A DNA stretch of 64,000 bases from positions 6,321,501 through 6,385,500 of the forward strand of contig NZ_CP107985.1 in NCBI RefSeq assembly GCF_036108815.1, given 5' to 3'. The notes under the pieces were generated by a model. It made no database searches, was not told the DNA's origin, and saw only the letters and a list, made by a program, of their open reading frames with translations. This document shows, piece after piece, positions 40,842-49,660 of the stretch (the first letter of the stretch is position 1; each line of letters opens with the position of its first letter). A program made the position numbers and the translations under genes. This DNA comes from Streptomyces sp. NBC_00353. Lineage in GTDB: Bacteria; Actinomycetota; Actinomycetes; Streptomycetales; Streptomycetaceae.

Positions 40842-42512
40842 GTGAGAACAACAAGAAGTACGACACGAAAGAGCCCCGTCACCGCCCTACTGGCCGCACT
40901 GGCCACCCTCCTCGGGATCGTCGTTCTCGGCACCCTCAGCCCGACCACCGCCCACGCACAGTCGGCCGACGACCTCGCCACCGGCCTCCACATCAGTGAC
41001 GGCCGCTTACTCGAAGGCAACGGCAACGACTTCATCATGCGCGGCGTCAACCACGCCCACACCTGGTACCCGGGCGAGACCCAGTCGCTGGCCGACATCA
41101 AGGCGTTGGGTGCCAACACCGTCCGCGTCGTCCTCTCCGACGGCCACCGCTGGAGCGAGAACAGCCCCGCGGACGTGGCCGCCATCGTCGCCCAGTGCAA
41201 GGCCAACCGGCTCATCTGCGTACTGGAGGTGCACGACACCACCGGCTACGGCGAGGACGCCGCGGCCGGCACGCTCGACCACGCCGCCGACTACTGGATC
41301 GGCCTCCAGGGCGTACTCGCCGGCGAAGAGAGCTACGTCGTCATCAACATCGGCAACGAGCCCTGGGGCAACACCAACCCCGAGGGCTGGACCGCGCCCA
41401 CGATCGCCGCCGTCCAGAAACTGCGGAACGCCGGGTTCGAGCACACGATCATGGTGGATGCGCCCAACTGGGGCCAGGACTGGCAAGGGGTCATGCGCGC
41501 CAACGCCCAGTCCGTCTACGACGCCGACCCCACCGGCAACCTGATCTTCTCGATCCACATGTACAGCGTCTACAACACCGCCCAGAAGGTCACCGACTAC
41601 CTGCATGCCTTCGTCGACGCCGGACTTCCCATCCTCATCGGTGAGTTCGGGGGTCCCGCCGACCAGTACGGCGACCCGGACGAGGACACCATGATGGCCA
41701 CCGCCGAGCAGCTCCGGCTCGGCTACCTGGCATGGTCCTGGAGCGGCAACACCGACCCGATCCTCGACCTGGCGATCGACTTCGATCCCAGCAGGCTCAG
41801 CTCCTGGGGTCAGCGCATCTTCAACGGCGTCAACGGCGTCGCCCAGACCTCGCGGGAGGCCACCGTCTACGCGGGCGGCAACCCCGGCGACACTCACGCC
41901 CCGTCCGCTGCCGGCACCCCGACCGCCTCCGCCGTGGCCGTCACCTCCGTCACCCTCACCTGGACCGCCGCCACCGACGACGTCGGCGTCACCGGCTACG
42001 ACATCGTCCGCGTCAGCGGCGGCTCCGAGACCACGGTCGCCGCCTCCGCCACCAACACCGCCACCGTGAGCGGCCTCGACGCCGAAACGGCGTACACCTT
42101 CGCCGTCTACGCCCGCGACGCGGCCGGGAACCGTTCGGCCCGCTCGGCCACGGTGAGCGTGACCACCGACAAGGGCGGCAGCACCCCCGGCGTGGGCTGC
42201 TCCGTCGGCTACCGGGTTGTCGGCGAGTGGCCCGACGGCTTCCAGGGCGAGATCACCATCCGCAACACCGGCGCCACCACCATCAACGGTTGGACGCTCG
42301 CCTTCGCCTTCGCCAACGGCCAGACCGTCACCAACATGTGGGGAGGGTCCCCCACCCAGAACGGCGCCAGCGTGAGCGTCGCTCCCGCCTCCTACACCTC
42401 CACCATCCCCGCCAGCGGCTCGGTCACCGTCGGCTTCACCGCCGCCAAGGGCGCCACCAGCGCGGCCCCGACCGCGTTCACCCTCAGCGGCACCAACTGC
42501 GCCATGGCCTGA
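40842..42512 (+). CDS. Secreted GH5 beta-mannanase with FnIII and CBM2 domains
   Basis: It cuts beta-1,4-mannan. The signal peptide (TALLAALATLLGIVVLGTLS, cut after AHA) is followed by the GH5 domain (about residues 45-350): GNDFIMRGVNHAHTWYPG, NIGNEPWGNTNPEGW (acid/base Glu) and ILIGEFGGPADQYGD (nucleophile Glu), closely like the Streptomyces ManA type. An FnIII-like domain (about 360-440) and a family 2 cellulose-binding domain (GCSVGYRVVGEWPDGFQGEI...) follow. GTG start at 40842, 556 aa. The CebR box is upstream. Codon Leu56 is TTA, so translation should need the bldA tRNA. Confidence 0.93.
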   Translation: MRTTRSTTRKSPVTALLAALATLLGIVVLGTLSPTTAHAQSADDLATGLHISDGRLLEGNGNDFIMRGVNHAHTWYPGETQSLADIKALGANTVRVVLSDGHRWSENSPADVAAIVAQCKANRLICVLEVHDTTGYGEDAAAGTLDHAADYWIGLQGVLAGEESYVVINIGNEPWGNTNPEGWTAPTIAAVQKLRNAGFEHTIMVDAPNWGQDWQGVMRANAQSVYDADPTGNLIFSIHMYSVYNTAQKVTDYLHAFVDAGLPILIGEFGGPADQYGDPDEDTMMATAEQLRLGYLAWSWSGNTDPILDLAIDFDPSRLSSWGQRIFNGVNGVAQTSREATVYAGGNPGDTHAPSAAGTPTASAVAVTSVTLTWTAATDDVGVTGYDIVRVSGGSETTVAASATNTATVSGLDAETAYTFAVYARDAAGNRSARSATVSVTTDKGGSTPGVGCSVGYRVVGEWPDGFQGEITIRNTGATTINGWTLAFAFANGQTVTNMWGGSPTQNGASVSVAPASYTSTIPASGSVTVGFTAAKGATSAAPTAFTLSGTNCAMA

Positions 42513-42525
42513 CCCGGCCGTCCCG

Positions 42526-42559
42526 CTGACCGGCGGGGGCACTCGCCCCTGCCGGTCAG
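42526..42559. terminator. Terminator between mannanase and the DrmB-like gene
   Basis: CTGACCGGCGGGGGC (42526-42540) pairs with GCCCCTGCCGGTCAG (42545-42559), one mismatch, loop ACTC. It lies between convergent genes, marking the left edge of the defence island. Confidence 0.75.
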
Positions 42560-42635
42560 TGCGCCGTCCACGAAGGCGTTGATGACGAGTGCGGCAGGGG
42601 TGCCTACCGGCCCCGGGCCGCCTGGGCGTTGGGCG

Positions 42636-44492
42636 TCAGCGAGTGAAGAAGCCCCGCACCCGACCATCCGGTGTCCCGACCAAGGCTGCCCGGTCGAGCA
42701 GGATGTTGTTGTTTTCGCAGCTCGTCTCGGGGAGCAACATGCAGGCGTGACAGGCGGCGATGTTCAGGCTGTCCGCACCGCTCGTCTCCGACTCCATGCA
42801 CAGGGGGTCGTTCGAGCACCAGCTCGCTCTGTGTAGAGCGGCCCGGAGGGTCTCTGCGAGACGGTCCGGTTCACCCTGCGCGACGACGCCGCCGAGGCTG
42901 CCGGCGGAGTCGCTGGTGGCCGTGTAGATCAGCACGCCCGCCATGTCTTCGTCGCTGTAGAGCCGCTCACGCAGGGATGCGGCGGGGTAGCCGCCGTCCA
43001 GGCTCCACTCGTTGATCAGTGAGTGAGCCAAGGCGTGCAGAAGGAGGAAGCGGGGTGTGGCGGGTGAAGGAGGAACCAGCTTGTCCGAGTCGCCCGCCCG
43101 TGCTGACAGCAGCCTCTCGTGGTTCTCGCGGATCCGGGCGGCGCGAGCGACCTGTTCCGGTTGCTCCTCCCAGCTCCGAAGCCGCTCCGGGTCGAGGCGA
43201 ACGAACACGCCCTCACCGCTCACTTCGAAAGCCGGAAGCCAACTCGGCTTTGTCAGCGAGATCGCTGCCTGGCGCAGCTGAGAGTCGGCCGGACTCGGTT
43301 CCTCCACGCGCCGGAACGACTGCAGTGCCCGTACCTCGCGCAGCCGCTTGACCAACATCACCTGGGCCAGCCCGTGGGACGAGCGCAGAGCATCGATCGG
43401 AGTGATGGGGGGCTCGCAGACGAACTCCTGTTCCTCTTCGGCAACCTCTGGGTGTGGTTTGGAAAGGCTTCGGTACTCACCCTCGTACAGTTCCCGCCGG
43501 TAGTCGACGGCGCGCTTTGCGACCTCCGTACCATCGATCGCTTCCGCAGAGGCGACTTCGGCCGCACGCCTCTGCTCGACCTCGGCGACCACATCGTCCT
43601 CGGTGTAGTTCGGGTGGTGACGCAGCAGCTTCACGATGCGAACGTACGACTTGATGGAGGCGGGGTCCTCGTCCTTGAGAGCGTCGTAGAACGGTGCGAC
43701 GAGTTTGGCGATGCCCTGACTCCACGGCGGGATGGACAGTGCCGAGTACATGACAGGGAACCAGACTGAAGACGAACCTCGCTGGAGTGTGCGCGGTGGT
43801 TCCTGGCAGCTCTCCACCGGGGCGTCCTTGAGCCAAGGGCTATGACCACCGCACCGGATGCCGAGGTCCCGAAGGGCCTGGCGTCGGAACGACCCCTCCA
43901 TGGACACCTTTTCCACCCCGCAACTGCAACCGATCAGCACGGCACGCAGCGATGCGGTCGAGCCGTCGGCCTGAAAAGTCAGTTGGCCTCCGCAGATCCC
44001 GGAACCCATCCGGTTGCCCCGGTGAACCCATTTCCAGTAGGGGAAGTCCTCCAGATGTCCGTGCGTGCAAGCGATCACGAAGCGGGACGGGACCAAGCTC
44101 TCCTGGCAGGTCGAGCACTCAGCTCGTCCGGCTGGCGAGTTGAACTTACGGAAAGGCTGCAACTGATGGCAATGAGGGCATGAGTACATCTCCGGGAAGC
44201 GCACCGCTCGTACGCCGTCCCGTGCCGAGTCGGGATCGGGAGCCGGTGGCATCCGGAACCCGGAGACACCCAGCTGCCGGGCCAGCCGGGGCTCCGAGAT
44301 GAAGGGCGCCTCGGAGATGTCCCACGAGTCGATGCCGCGGATGAGGAAGGACTCGTTCTCCACCGCGATCATGGCTCCGACGCCGTACGTAGTGATGAGC
44401 TGGGCGCGTCGGATCTCGCCGAGCTTGCGGACGGTACGTGCCGGAGCAGACGGGAGGCCGCGGCGACGGGTACGGGGCGGGACGGGGCCCAT
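42636..44492 (-). CDS. DrmB-like DUF1998 protein of a DISARM-type system
   Basis: This 618-aa protein resembles DrmB. The N-terminal part has KLGEIRRAQLITTYGVGAM and a zinc-ribbon-like set YSCPHCHQL...ECSTCQ, then IACTHGHLEDFPYWKWVHRG. The C-terminal DUF1998 part has FLLLHALAHSLINEWSLDGG, a Cys cluster WCSNDPLCMESE and ACHACMLLPETSCENNNILLD. DrmB works with DrmA in DISARM phage defence and is thought to help DNA engagement. It is the last gene of a leftward four-gene operon, three bases after the DrmA-like stop, with GAGGAG in the end of that gene. DrmC is not nearby. Confidence 0.85.
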   Translation of the reverse strand: MGPVPPRTRRRGLPSAPARTVRKLGEIRRAQLITTYGVGAMIAVENESFLIRGIDSWDISEAPFISEPRLARQLGVSGFRMPPAPDPDSARDGVRAVRFPEMYSCPHCHQLQPFRKFNSPAGRAECSTCQESLVPSRFVIACTHGHLEDFPYWKWVHRGNRMGSGICGGQLTFQADGSTASLRAVLIGCSCGVEKVSMEGSFRRQALRDLGIRCGGHSPWLKDAPVESCQEPPRTLQRGSSSVWFPVMYSALSIPPWSQGIAKLVAPFYDALKDEDPASIKSYVRIVKLLRHHPNYTEDDVVAEVEQRRAAEVASAEAIDGTEVAKRAVDYRRELYEGEYRSLSKPHPEVAEEEQEFVCEPPITPIDALRSSHGLAQVMLVKRLREVRALQSFRRVEEPSPADSQLRQAAISLTKPSWLPAFEVSGEGVFVRLDPERLRSWEEQPEQVARAARIRENHERLLSARAGDSDKLVPPSPATPRFLLLHALAHSLINEWSLDGGYPAASLRERLYSDEDMAGVLIYTATSDSAGSLGGVVAQGEPDRLAETLRAALHRASWCSNDPLCMESETSGADSLNIAACHACMLLPETSCENNNILLDRAALVGTPDGRVRGFFTR

Positions 44493-44495
44493 GGC

Positions 44496-47400
44496 TCAGC
44501 GCTCCTCGAAGAAGGTGGACGAGGCGTCTACGTCTCGCAGACTCCACAGTGTCTTCCACGGCGACACGTCGGCCGCCTCGTCGTCGTAGTTGGCCAACAG
44601 GGCGGGCCCGCGAGAGCCACGTGGAGCCTCGTACACGAGGTTCGGGCGGGCCAGCGCCTCGTCCCGCCACCACTCGATGAACTCCTCGAAAGCCGCGGTG
44701 GTGGCTTCGAGCTCGGTCGACTCGACCGCCGAAACCCGGTTCAGCAGGACCTTGCCGACCTGCTCGCGGAGTTCGGTGTGGAAGTCCTCAACACGTGCTG
44801 CCGCTTCGTTGGCCCGTGCGGCAGGCAGCATCAACCGAGCTAGAGCCACCACCACGGAGTGCAGTCCTCGGTCACGGGCCCGGGCGGAGAACGGCGTGAC
44901 GCTCGTGGACTCCACCTCGCGGTACAGGGCGGAGTGGAAGCCCTGAAAGTCCTCGTAGTGCGAACGATCCCTGGAGCGAGTGGAGTTGAGCATGATGGCG
45001 ACGAGGCCAGGGTGTTGTCGACCCACGCGACTCGTTGCCTGGATGTACTCGGCAGTGGTCTGCGGTTGCCCCATCACGGCCATCAGTCCGAGCCGGTCCA
45101 CGTCGACACCGACAGAGATCATATTGGTAGCGAGCAGTACGTCCAGGACTTCCGGGCTCGGGAGTCGGCGCTCCACGTCCTTGAGCCGGCGGGAGATGTC
45201 ACTGGCGTTCGCCCGGCTGCTCAATTCCGTGAGAGCGTCTGCGCGACGCGCCTTGAGCCCGTCCCGTACTGCGAGGTGACCCAGTCGCTCCTGGACGTCG
45301 TCGAGGACCTGGAGCTCTGCCGCCGAAAGCAGACGCAAGCTGTTGAAGTAGCCGACCAGAGTCCAGTAAGCGTCCGTCACCTCAGGTGAGGCATCGTGGG
45401 TGTGCGCCCTGTGGAGCAGGGCCGCGTAGACCCGGATCAGCAAGGTGGCCTGGCTTGTGCTGGAGGTCAGTATGCCGACGTAGCAGCGGGCTGCCTTGCG
45501 CTCGCGTGGTGTCTCCACGGCGAACCAGGAGTCTCGTGCGTCGAGGCCGCCGGGAGGAAATTGCTCCACCGAACGGGCGAAGAGTCGGGTGCCCTGCTCG
45601 TCGGCGCGTCGGATGGTCGCCGTCGAGGCGATGACCTTGGGGCGTTCCGCCAGGGCGTCCACGGCTGTCTCGTACAGGCCGGTGAGCGTGCCGAGCGGTC
45701 CCGAGATCAGGTGGAGCTCATCCTGAACGATGAGTTCGGGCGGCCGGACCCCGTCCACGTCCCGGTTGAACAAAGCCGCAGACGCGGGCCGCCAGGGCAT
45801 TGAGGCGAACTTGTCGACCGTCGCGATGACCAAGGTCGGACGATGGGCGTAGACGGCCTCGTCGACGAGGTGCACCGGCAGCCCCCGGTGGAAGTCGCAA
45901 CTACCGGAGGGGCAATTCACCGTCATGCGTTTGGCATCACTATCGACCGCGTAGTCCCGCGGGCGCAGCGGTGCGCCACACCATGGGCAGTTCCGCAGTT
46001 GGACCGGGTTCTCGGTCTGCAACTGGAGGTTCTCGTTGCGCATGAGGTCCGCCAGTTTGCCTTCGGTGACCGCCAGCGTGTTGGGGGTCGCCGAACGGCC
46101 CACCCACATGCCGATGGAGATCTCCTCGTGCCCGAGCCTTGCCGGGTCGGCGGCCCGTAGCAGGTCCATGGCGCAGATCAGTGCCGCGGCCCGCTCGAAC
46201 TGCTGGAGGGTGAGCAGCCGGAGCGTGTACCGCATGAGCACGGTGACGCCTGCCCCGGCCTCCCCGTCCCGCAACCGCCGCAGGAAGGTGGTGAAGGCGA
46301 TCAGCCCGAGGTATGCCTCCGTCTTGCCGCCACCTGTGGGGAACCACAGCAGGTCCGAGACCTCTCGGTCCTTGTGGTCCGGATCGACGATTCCGGCGAG
46401 GCAGAGAAGCATGAAGGAGATCTGGAAGGGTCGCCACCGTCCGGCCTGCTCGTCCGGTTGGCCGGACCTGCCACCCTTGATCCACACTGTGCGCGCCCGC
46501 TGGTCGGCCATCGCGAGGTTCGCCAGCTGGAACGCCCGCAAAATGTCCGGCTGTTCGGAGTCCGCCAGCAGATCCACGCCTTCACGCATCCGGCGTAGTG
46601 CATGCCTGCAGAGCAGTACCTGATCGGCCGCGGTCTTGCCGTCTTCCGTGTCCCGCAGCAGACGAGCTTGATCCTCCTGGGTCTCGATCCACCGTTCGTA
46701 TCCTGTCAGCACAGCGCGAAGCGCCGACACGACCTCATGGGACGGGTCGGTTCCCAGCCGGTACATGGTCAGTGGTTTGTCGTCGATCCCGGGGTTGGAA
46801 TCCGTCAGCAACACTTCGTGGGAGGGAACGAATTCGGTCCGTAGGGCGGTGACCGTCGGACGATCGGTCGAAACGGATCCCACCGGAGGCGGTGTCCAAT
46901 CCCAATGCGCCGCGCACCCGTGGCCGGTAGCGAAGGTCGGCACATGGCGGTGCAGGAGCCTGCTCAGCGCCTGTTCCGAGTCGACCGCACCCAGGGTGGC
47001 CGGCCGCGCCACGAAAGCCGGGCTGTCGCCGTCCTCTGCCGTAACAGTCAGCGTCGGCTGGTAGAAGCAGTGCGCGTCGCGGAGGTCGTACTGTCCGACC
47101 TCAAGATTGTTGACGACCGTGGCCGTCACGGTCACGGTCCCGCCCGACGTGGACCTGGGGCGGACCAGCACACGCAGCTCCAGCCCCGGGTGAAGAACGA
47201 AGGGATCGAGTAGACCGACTTGTGTGACGTCCACGCGGACCGGTTCGATCCGCAGGGCGGAGCGCCGCCAATGCTCCCTCTGGGCCTTCGTGCTGCGAGC
47301 CTCGGTCCGCTTCGCGGCCACCGGCTTTCCTTCGGCGTCCTCGGGGAGGTAGACGGCAGTGCGTACGGTCAACCGAATCCGGGCGGACACGGCCGGGTCC

Positions 47401-47747
47401 ACAGCGAAAGTCAGGCCGATGGACGACGGCATCCGTACGTTCGACAGCGAGACACCCAGATCGCCGGTTCCTTCCTCGACTTCCCGGCGGGCGCCGAGTG
47501 GTACTGCATCGAGCCCGTCCCGCTCGGACTCCAGCTCACCCTGCTCGGTCGTGCCGGTCCGGGAAGAGTTGTCGGACCGGTCCACCCGTGATCGTGGGAA
47601 GAGCACCCCGACCGGGTACATGGTGATCGGCGCGTCATCCGTAAGCACCTCGTCCACACCGCCGACGGGACCGAGCAGGTCCTTCCGCAGGGCGTCGAGG
47701 AGCGAATCGCGCACCTCGTAATGCGCTTGGTGAGTCGACTCGCTCAT
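44496..47747 (-). CDS. DrmA-like SF2 helicase of a DISARM-type system
   Basis: This 1083-aa helicase resembles DrmA. The N-terminal about 400 residues are beta-rich. Walker A is LLWFPTGGGKTEAYLGL (about residue 474), a zinc-ribbon CPWCGAPLRPRD sits near residue 586, Walker B is LIVQDELHLISGPLGTLTG (about 674), and TATIRRADEQ and YIQATSRVGRQHPGLVAIML (about 905) are motifs III and VI. DELH and the Cys insert are DrmA features. ATG at 47747 overlaps the UvrD-like stop (ATGA). In DISARM, DrmA/B act on unmethylated or invading DNA; a similar role is inferred here. Confidence 0.85.
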   Translation of the reverse strand: MSESTHQAHYEVRDSLLDALRKDLLGPVGGVDEVLTDDAPITMYPVGVLFPRSRVDRSDNSSRTGTTEQGELESERDGLDAVPLGARREVEEGTGDLGVSLSNVRMPSSIGLTFAVDPAVSARIRLTVRTAVYLPEDAEGKPVAAKRTEARSTKAQREHWRRSALRIEPVRVDVTQVGLLDPFVLHPGLELRVLVRPRSTSGGTVTVTATVVNNLEVGQYDLRDAHCFYQPTLTVTAEDGDSPAFVARPATLGAVDSEQALSRLLHRHVPTFATGHGCAAHWDWTPPPVGSVSTDRPTVTALRTEFVPSHEVLLTDSNPGIDDKPLTMYRLGTDPSHEVVSALRAVLTGYERWIETQEDQARLLRDTEDGKTAADQVLLCRHALRRMREGVDLLADSEQPDILRAFQLANLAMADQRARTVWIKGGRSGQPDEQAGRWRPFQISFMLLCLAGIVDPDHKDREVSDLLWFPTGGGKTEAYLGLIAFTTFLRRLRDGEAGAGVTVLMRYTLRLLTLQQFERAAALICAMDLLRAADPARLGHEEISIGMWVGRSATPNTLAVTEGKLADLMRNENLQLQTENPVQLRNCPWCGAPLRPRDYAVDSDAKRMTVNCPSGSCDFHRGLPVHLVDEAVYAHRPTLVIATVDKFASMPWRPASAALFNRDVDGVRPPELIVQDELHLISGPLGTLTGLYETAVDALAERPKVIASTATIRRADEQGTRLFARSVEQFPPGGLDARDSWFAVETPRERKAARCYVGILTSSTSQATLLIRVYAALLHRAHTHDASPEVTDAYWTLVGYFNSLRLLSAAELQVLDDVQERLGHLAVRDGLKARRADALTELSSRANASDISRRLKDVERRLPSPEVLDVLLATNMISVGVDVDRLGLMAVMGQPQTTAEYIQATSRVGRQHPGLVAIMLNSTRSRDRSHYEDFQGFHSALYREVESTSVTPFSARARDRGLHSVVVALARLMLPAARANEAAARVEDFHTELREQVGKVLLNRVSAVESTELEATTAAFEEFIEWWRDEALARPNLVYEAPRGSRGPALLANYDDEAADVSPWKTLWSLRDVDASSTFFEER

Positions 47748-49660
47748 CCTTCGTTCCCTTCCGATTCGTCCGCGTACCAGCGGAAGCGCCCCAGGCCGCA
47801 CAACCGGGGTGCGACCCAAGCGCCGTGCGTACCCAGTCCCGCGCCCTCGGTGGCGGCGGGACTGCCCGCCACACTTTCCACGCAGTCGACCCTGAGGTCG
47901 GTGATCAACGGCGGCCATCGATCGACCTCGGAGTGTGAGGTGCGACGCAGCATTCGGTGCAGGTCGGTTCGGAAGCGCTCGGACACCACCGCGATCTGTC
48001 GGCCACCGGCCACTACTGCGTACGGAGGCGACTGGTCGGAGGCGACAGGGATGCCGTGCAACAGGACGAGCTCCGCCTCGGCACCGGCGGCGACATCGGT
48101 CACCAGGTGGCGCTGAAGCTCCTCGGCGTCCTGTTGAAATCCCTCCGTGCCCGGGGGCTGCTCATGGGACACGTCCGAACCGATCAGCTCGATCCCGTTA
48201 CGGGCCCAAGAGCTACGACCGCCCAGGTACCAGCGGTCGATCCTCTTGTCCTTCCGGATGAGCCACGAGTTGGGTGCGTCCAAAACGTAGAGGTCGTCCC
48301 GAGCCCGCGTCATGGCCACATACAGCAGCCGGGTCTCCGCGGCCGGGTCATAGTCGTACTTCTTCTTCCGGACCGGGGGCGGCTCCTTCAGAACGCGTGG
48401 TTCGACGATCAGGACCCGGTCGAACTCCAAGCCCTTGGCCCGGTGCATGGTCGATATCACGAGCGAGGAAGACTGAGCCGCGGTGAGTTCATCAGGCAGT
48501 CTGCCTTCGGCGAGCGCGCGGTGGAGCGCGACGACATCGAGAGTTCCTCGACCACGGCCCCGCGCTACTTTTCGTACCGACCGCCACAGCGCCTCCGGCA
48601 CGCTTCCGGCCGGTATCCGCAGGTCGACCACCAGTTCCTCGAAGCGTTCCCGGGTGAGAGCGGTCGTACCGGTCGAGGCGAGGAGTTCGGTGATCCAGAC
48701 AGGGGCGGAGCGCTCGCGGGCCGAACGCTGCAGCGTGTGCGGGACGTCGGCTTCGGCCAGGATGCCGGACAATGTCAATGCCTGGCCGTTGTCGCGGCAC
48801 AGGATGGCGGTGGTGTCGGGATAGTCGCGCAAGGCCGCCAGGACGAACTGGTCTTCCAAGCTCCCGAAGTTCGGCGTCGACAGCAACAGCGCACGCAGGT
48901 CACCGTGGATGCGCTCCGCCTCGCCGCCGGCCGCCGCCCTGTCGCGGGGCAGGCGCTGCAACGAGGAGCCGTAGGGCAGAGCCATCCGAGCCGCTTCGCT
49001 ACGGGCGCGGAAGTTGTCGCCCAGGTGAAGCTCCACCAGGTCCTCGCCGAACGTGGCACGCACCCACTCGAGGAAGCGGTCGGTCTCCTCGGCCCGCTGA
49101 TCCGGATCGGACACCTGGAACCCGTACACGGATTGAGCCGAATCCCCCACCACGGTGAACCCGCTGTTCTCCTGAAACCGGTCGAGCAGCGCCTCGACCA
49201 TCTCCCGACGGACGCCGACGAGGTCCTGGACCTCGTCGATCACCACATGGGCCGGCACGTACTCGCCGCCCTCGACCGCCCCCTTGTCGATTGCCTCGGT
49301 GGCGGCCTCGATGCGGCCGTCGTAGGTGTAAGTCCCCCAGTCCACGTCCGGGTAGGCGCGGTTGAGCAGTGCAGCGGCCCAGCCGTCGAAGGTCTGGACG
49401 CGAATCCGCTGTGCGGCGGCAGCATGCCGCTCGATCCGCTCCGTGAGCTCGCGTACGGCGGCGCGGGAGAAGCTGAGTACCAGGATCTCCCCGGCCTCCA
49501 GTTCTTCGCGCTCCACCAAGACGTCGAGCCGCCGCACGAGGGTATGCGTCTTTCCGGCGCCAGCCCCGGCCGTGACCAGCACTCGGGCGTCCCAGGGCTG
49601 GTCCACCACGGCTTGTTGTGCGGGGGTGAGCCGGTGTTCGGTGAGAGGGGCGGCGGTCAC
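47744..49660 (-). CDS. UvrD/Rep-like SF1 helicase
   Basis: This 638-aa SF1A helicase has all motifs: Q motif LTPAQQAVVDQPW, Walker A VTAGAGAGKTHTLVRRL (residues 31-38), VLSFSRAAVRELTERI (Ia), HVVIDEVQDLVG (II), TVVGDSAQSVYGFQ (III), VISTMHRAKGLEFDRVLIVE (V) and RLLYVAMTRARDDLYVLD (VI). The C-terminal 150 residues lack a known nuclease domain. It is smaller than UvrD/PcrA and is coupled on both sides by ATGA overlaps. A helicase-only part in a DISARM-type operon is unusual. Confidence 0.88.
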   Translation of the reverse strand: MTAAPLTEHRLTPAQQAVVDQPWDARVLVTAGAGAGKTHTLVRRLDVLVEREELEAGEILVLSFSRAAVRELTERIERHAAAAQRIRVQTFDGWAAALLNRAYPDVDWGTYTYDGRIEAATEAIDKGAVEGGEYVPAHVVIDEVQDLVGVRREMVEALLDRFQENSGFTVVGDSAQSVYGFQVSDPDQRAEETDRFLEWVRATFGEDLVELHLGDNFRARSEAARMALPYGSSLQRLPRDRAAAGGEAERIHGDLRALLLSTPNFGSLEDQFVLAALRDYPDTTAILCRDNGQALTLSGILAEADVPHTLQRSARERSAPVWITELLASTGTTALTRERFEELVVDLRIPAGSVPEALWRSVRKVARGRGRGTLDVVALHRALAEGRLPDELTAAQSSSLVISTMHRAKGLEFDRVLIVEPRVLKEPPPVRKKKYDYDPAAETRLLYVAMTRARDDLYVLDAPNSWLIRKDKRIDRWYLGGRSSWARNGIELIGSDVSHEQPPGTEGFQQDAEELQRHLVTDVAAGAEAELVLLHGIPVASDQSPPYAVVAGGRQIAVVSERFRTDLHRMLRRTSHSEVDRWPPLITDLRVDCVESVAGSPAATEGAGLGTHGAWVAPRLCGLGRFRWYADESEGNEG

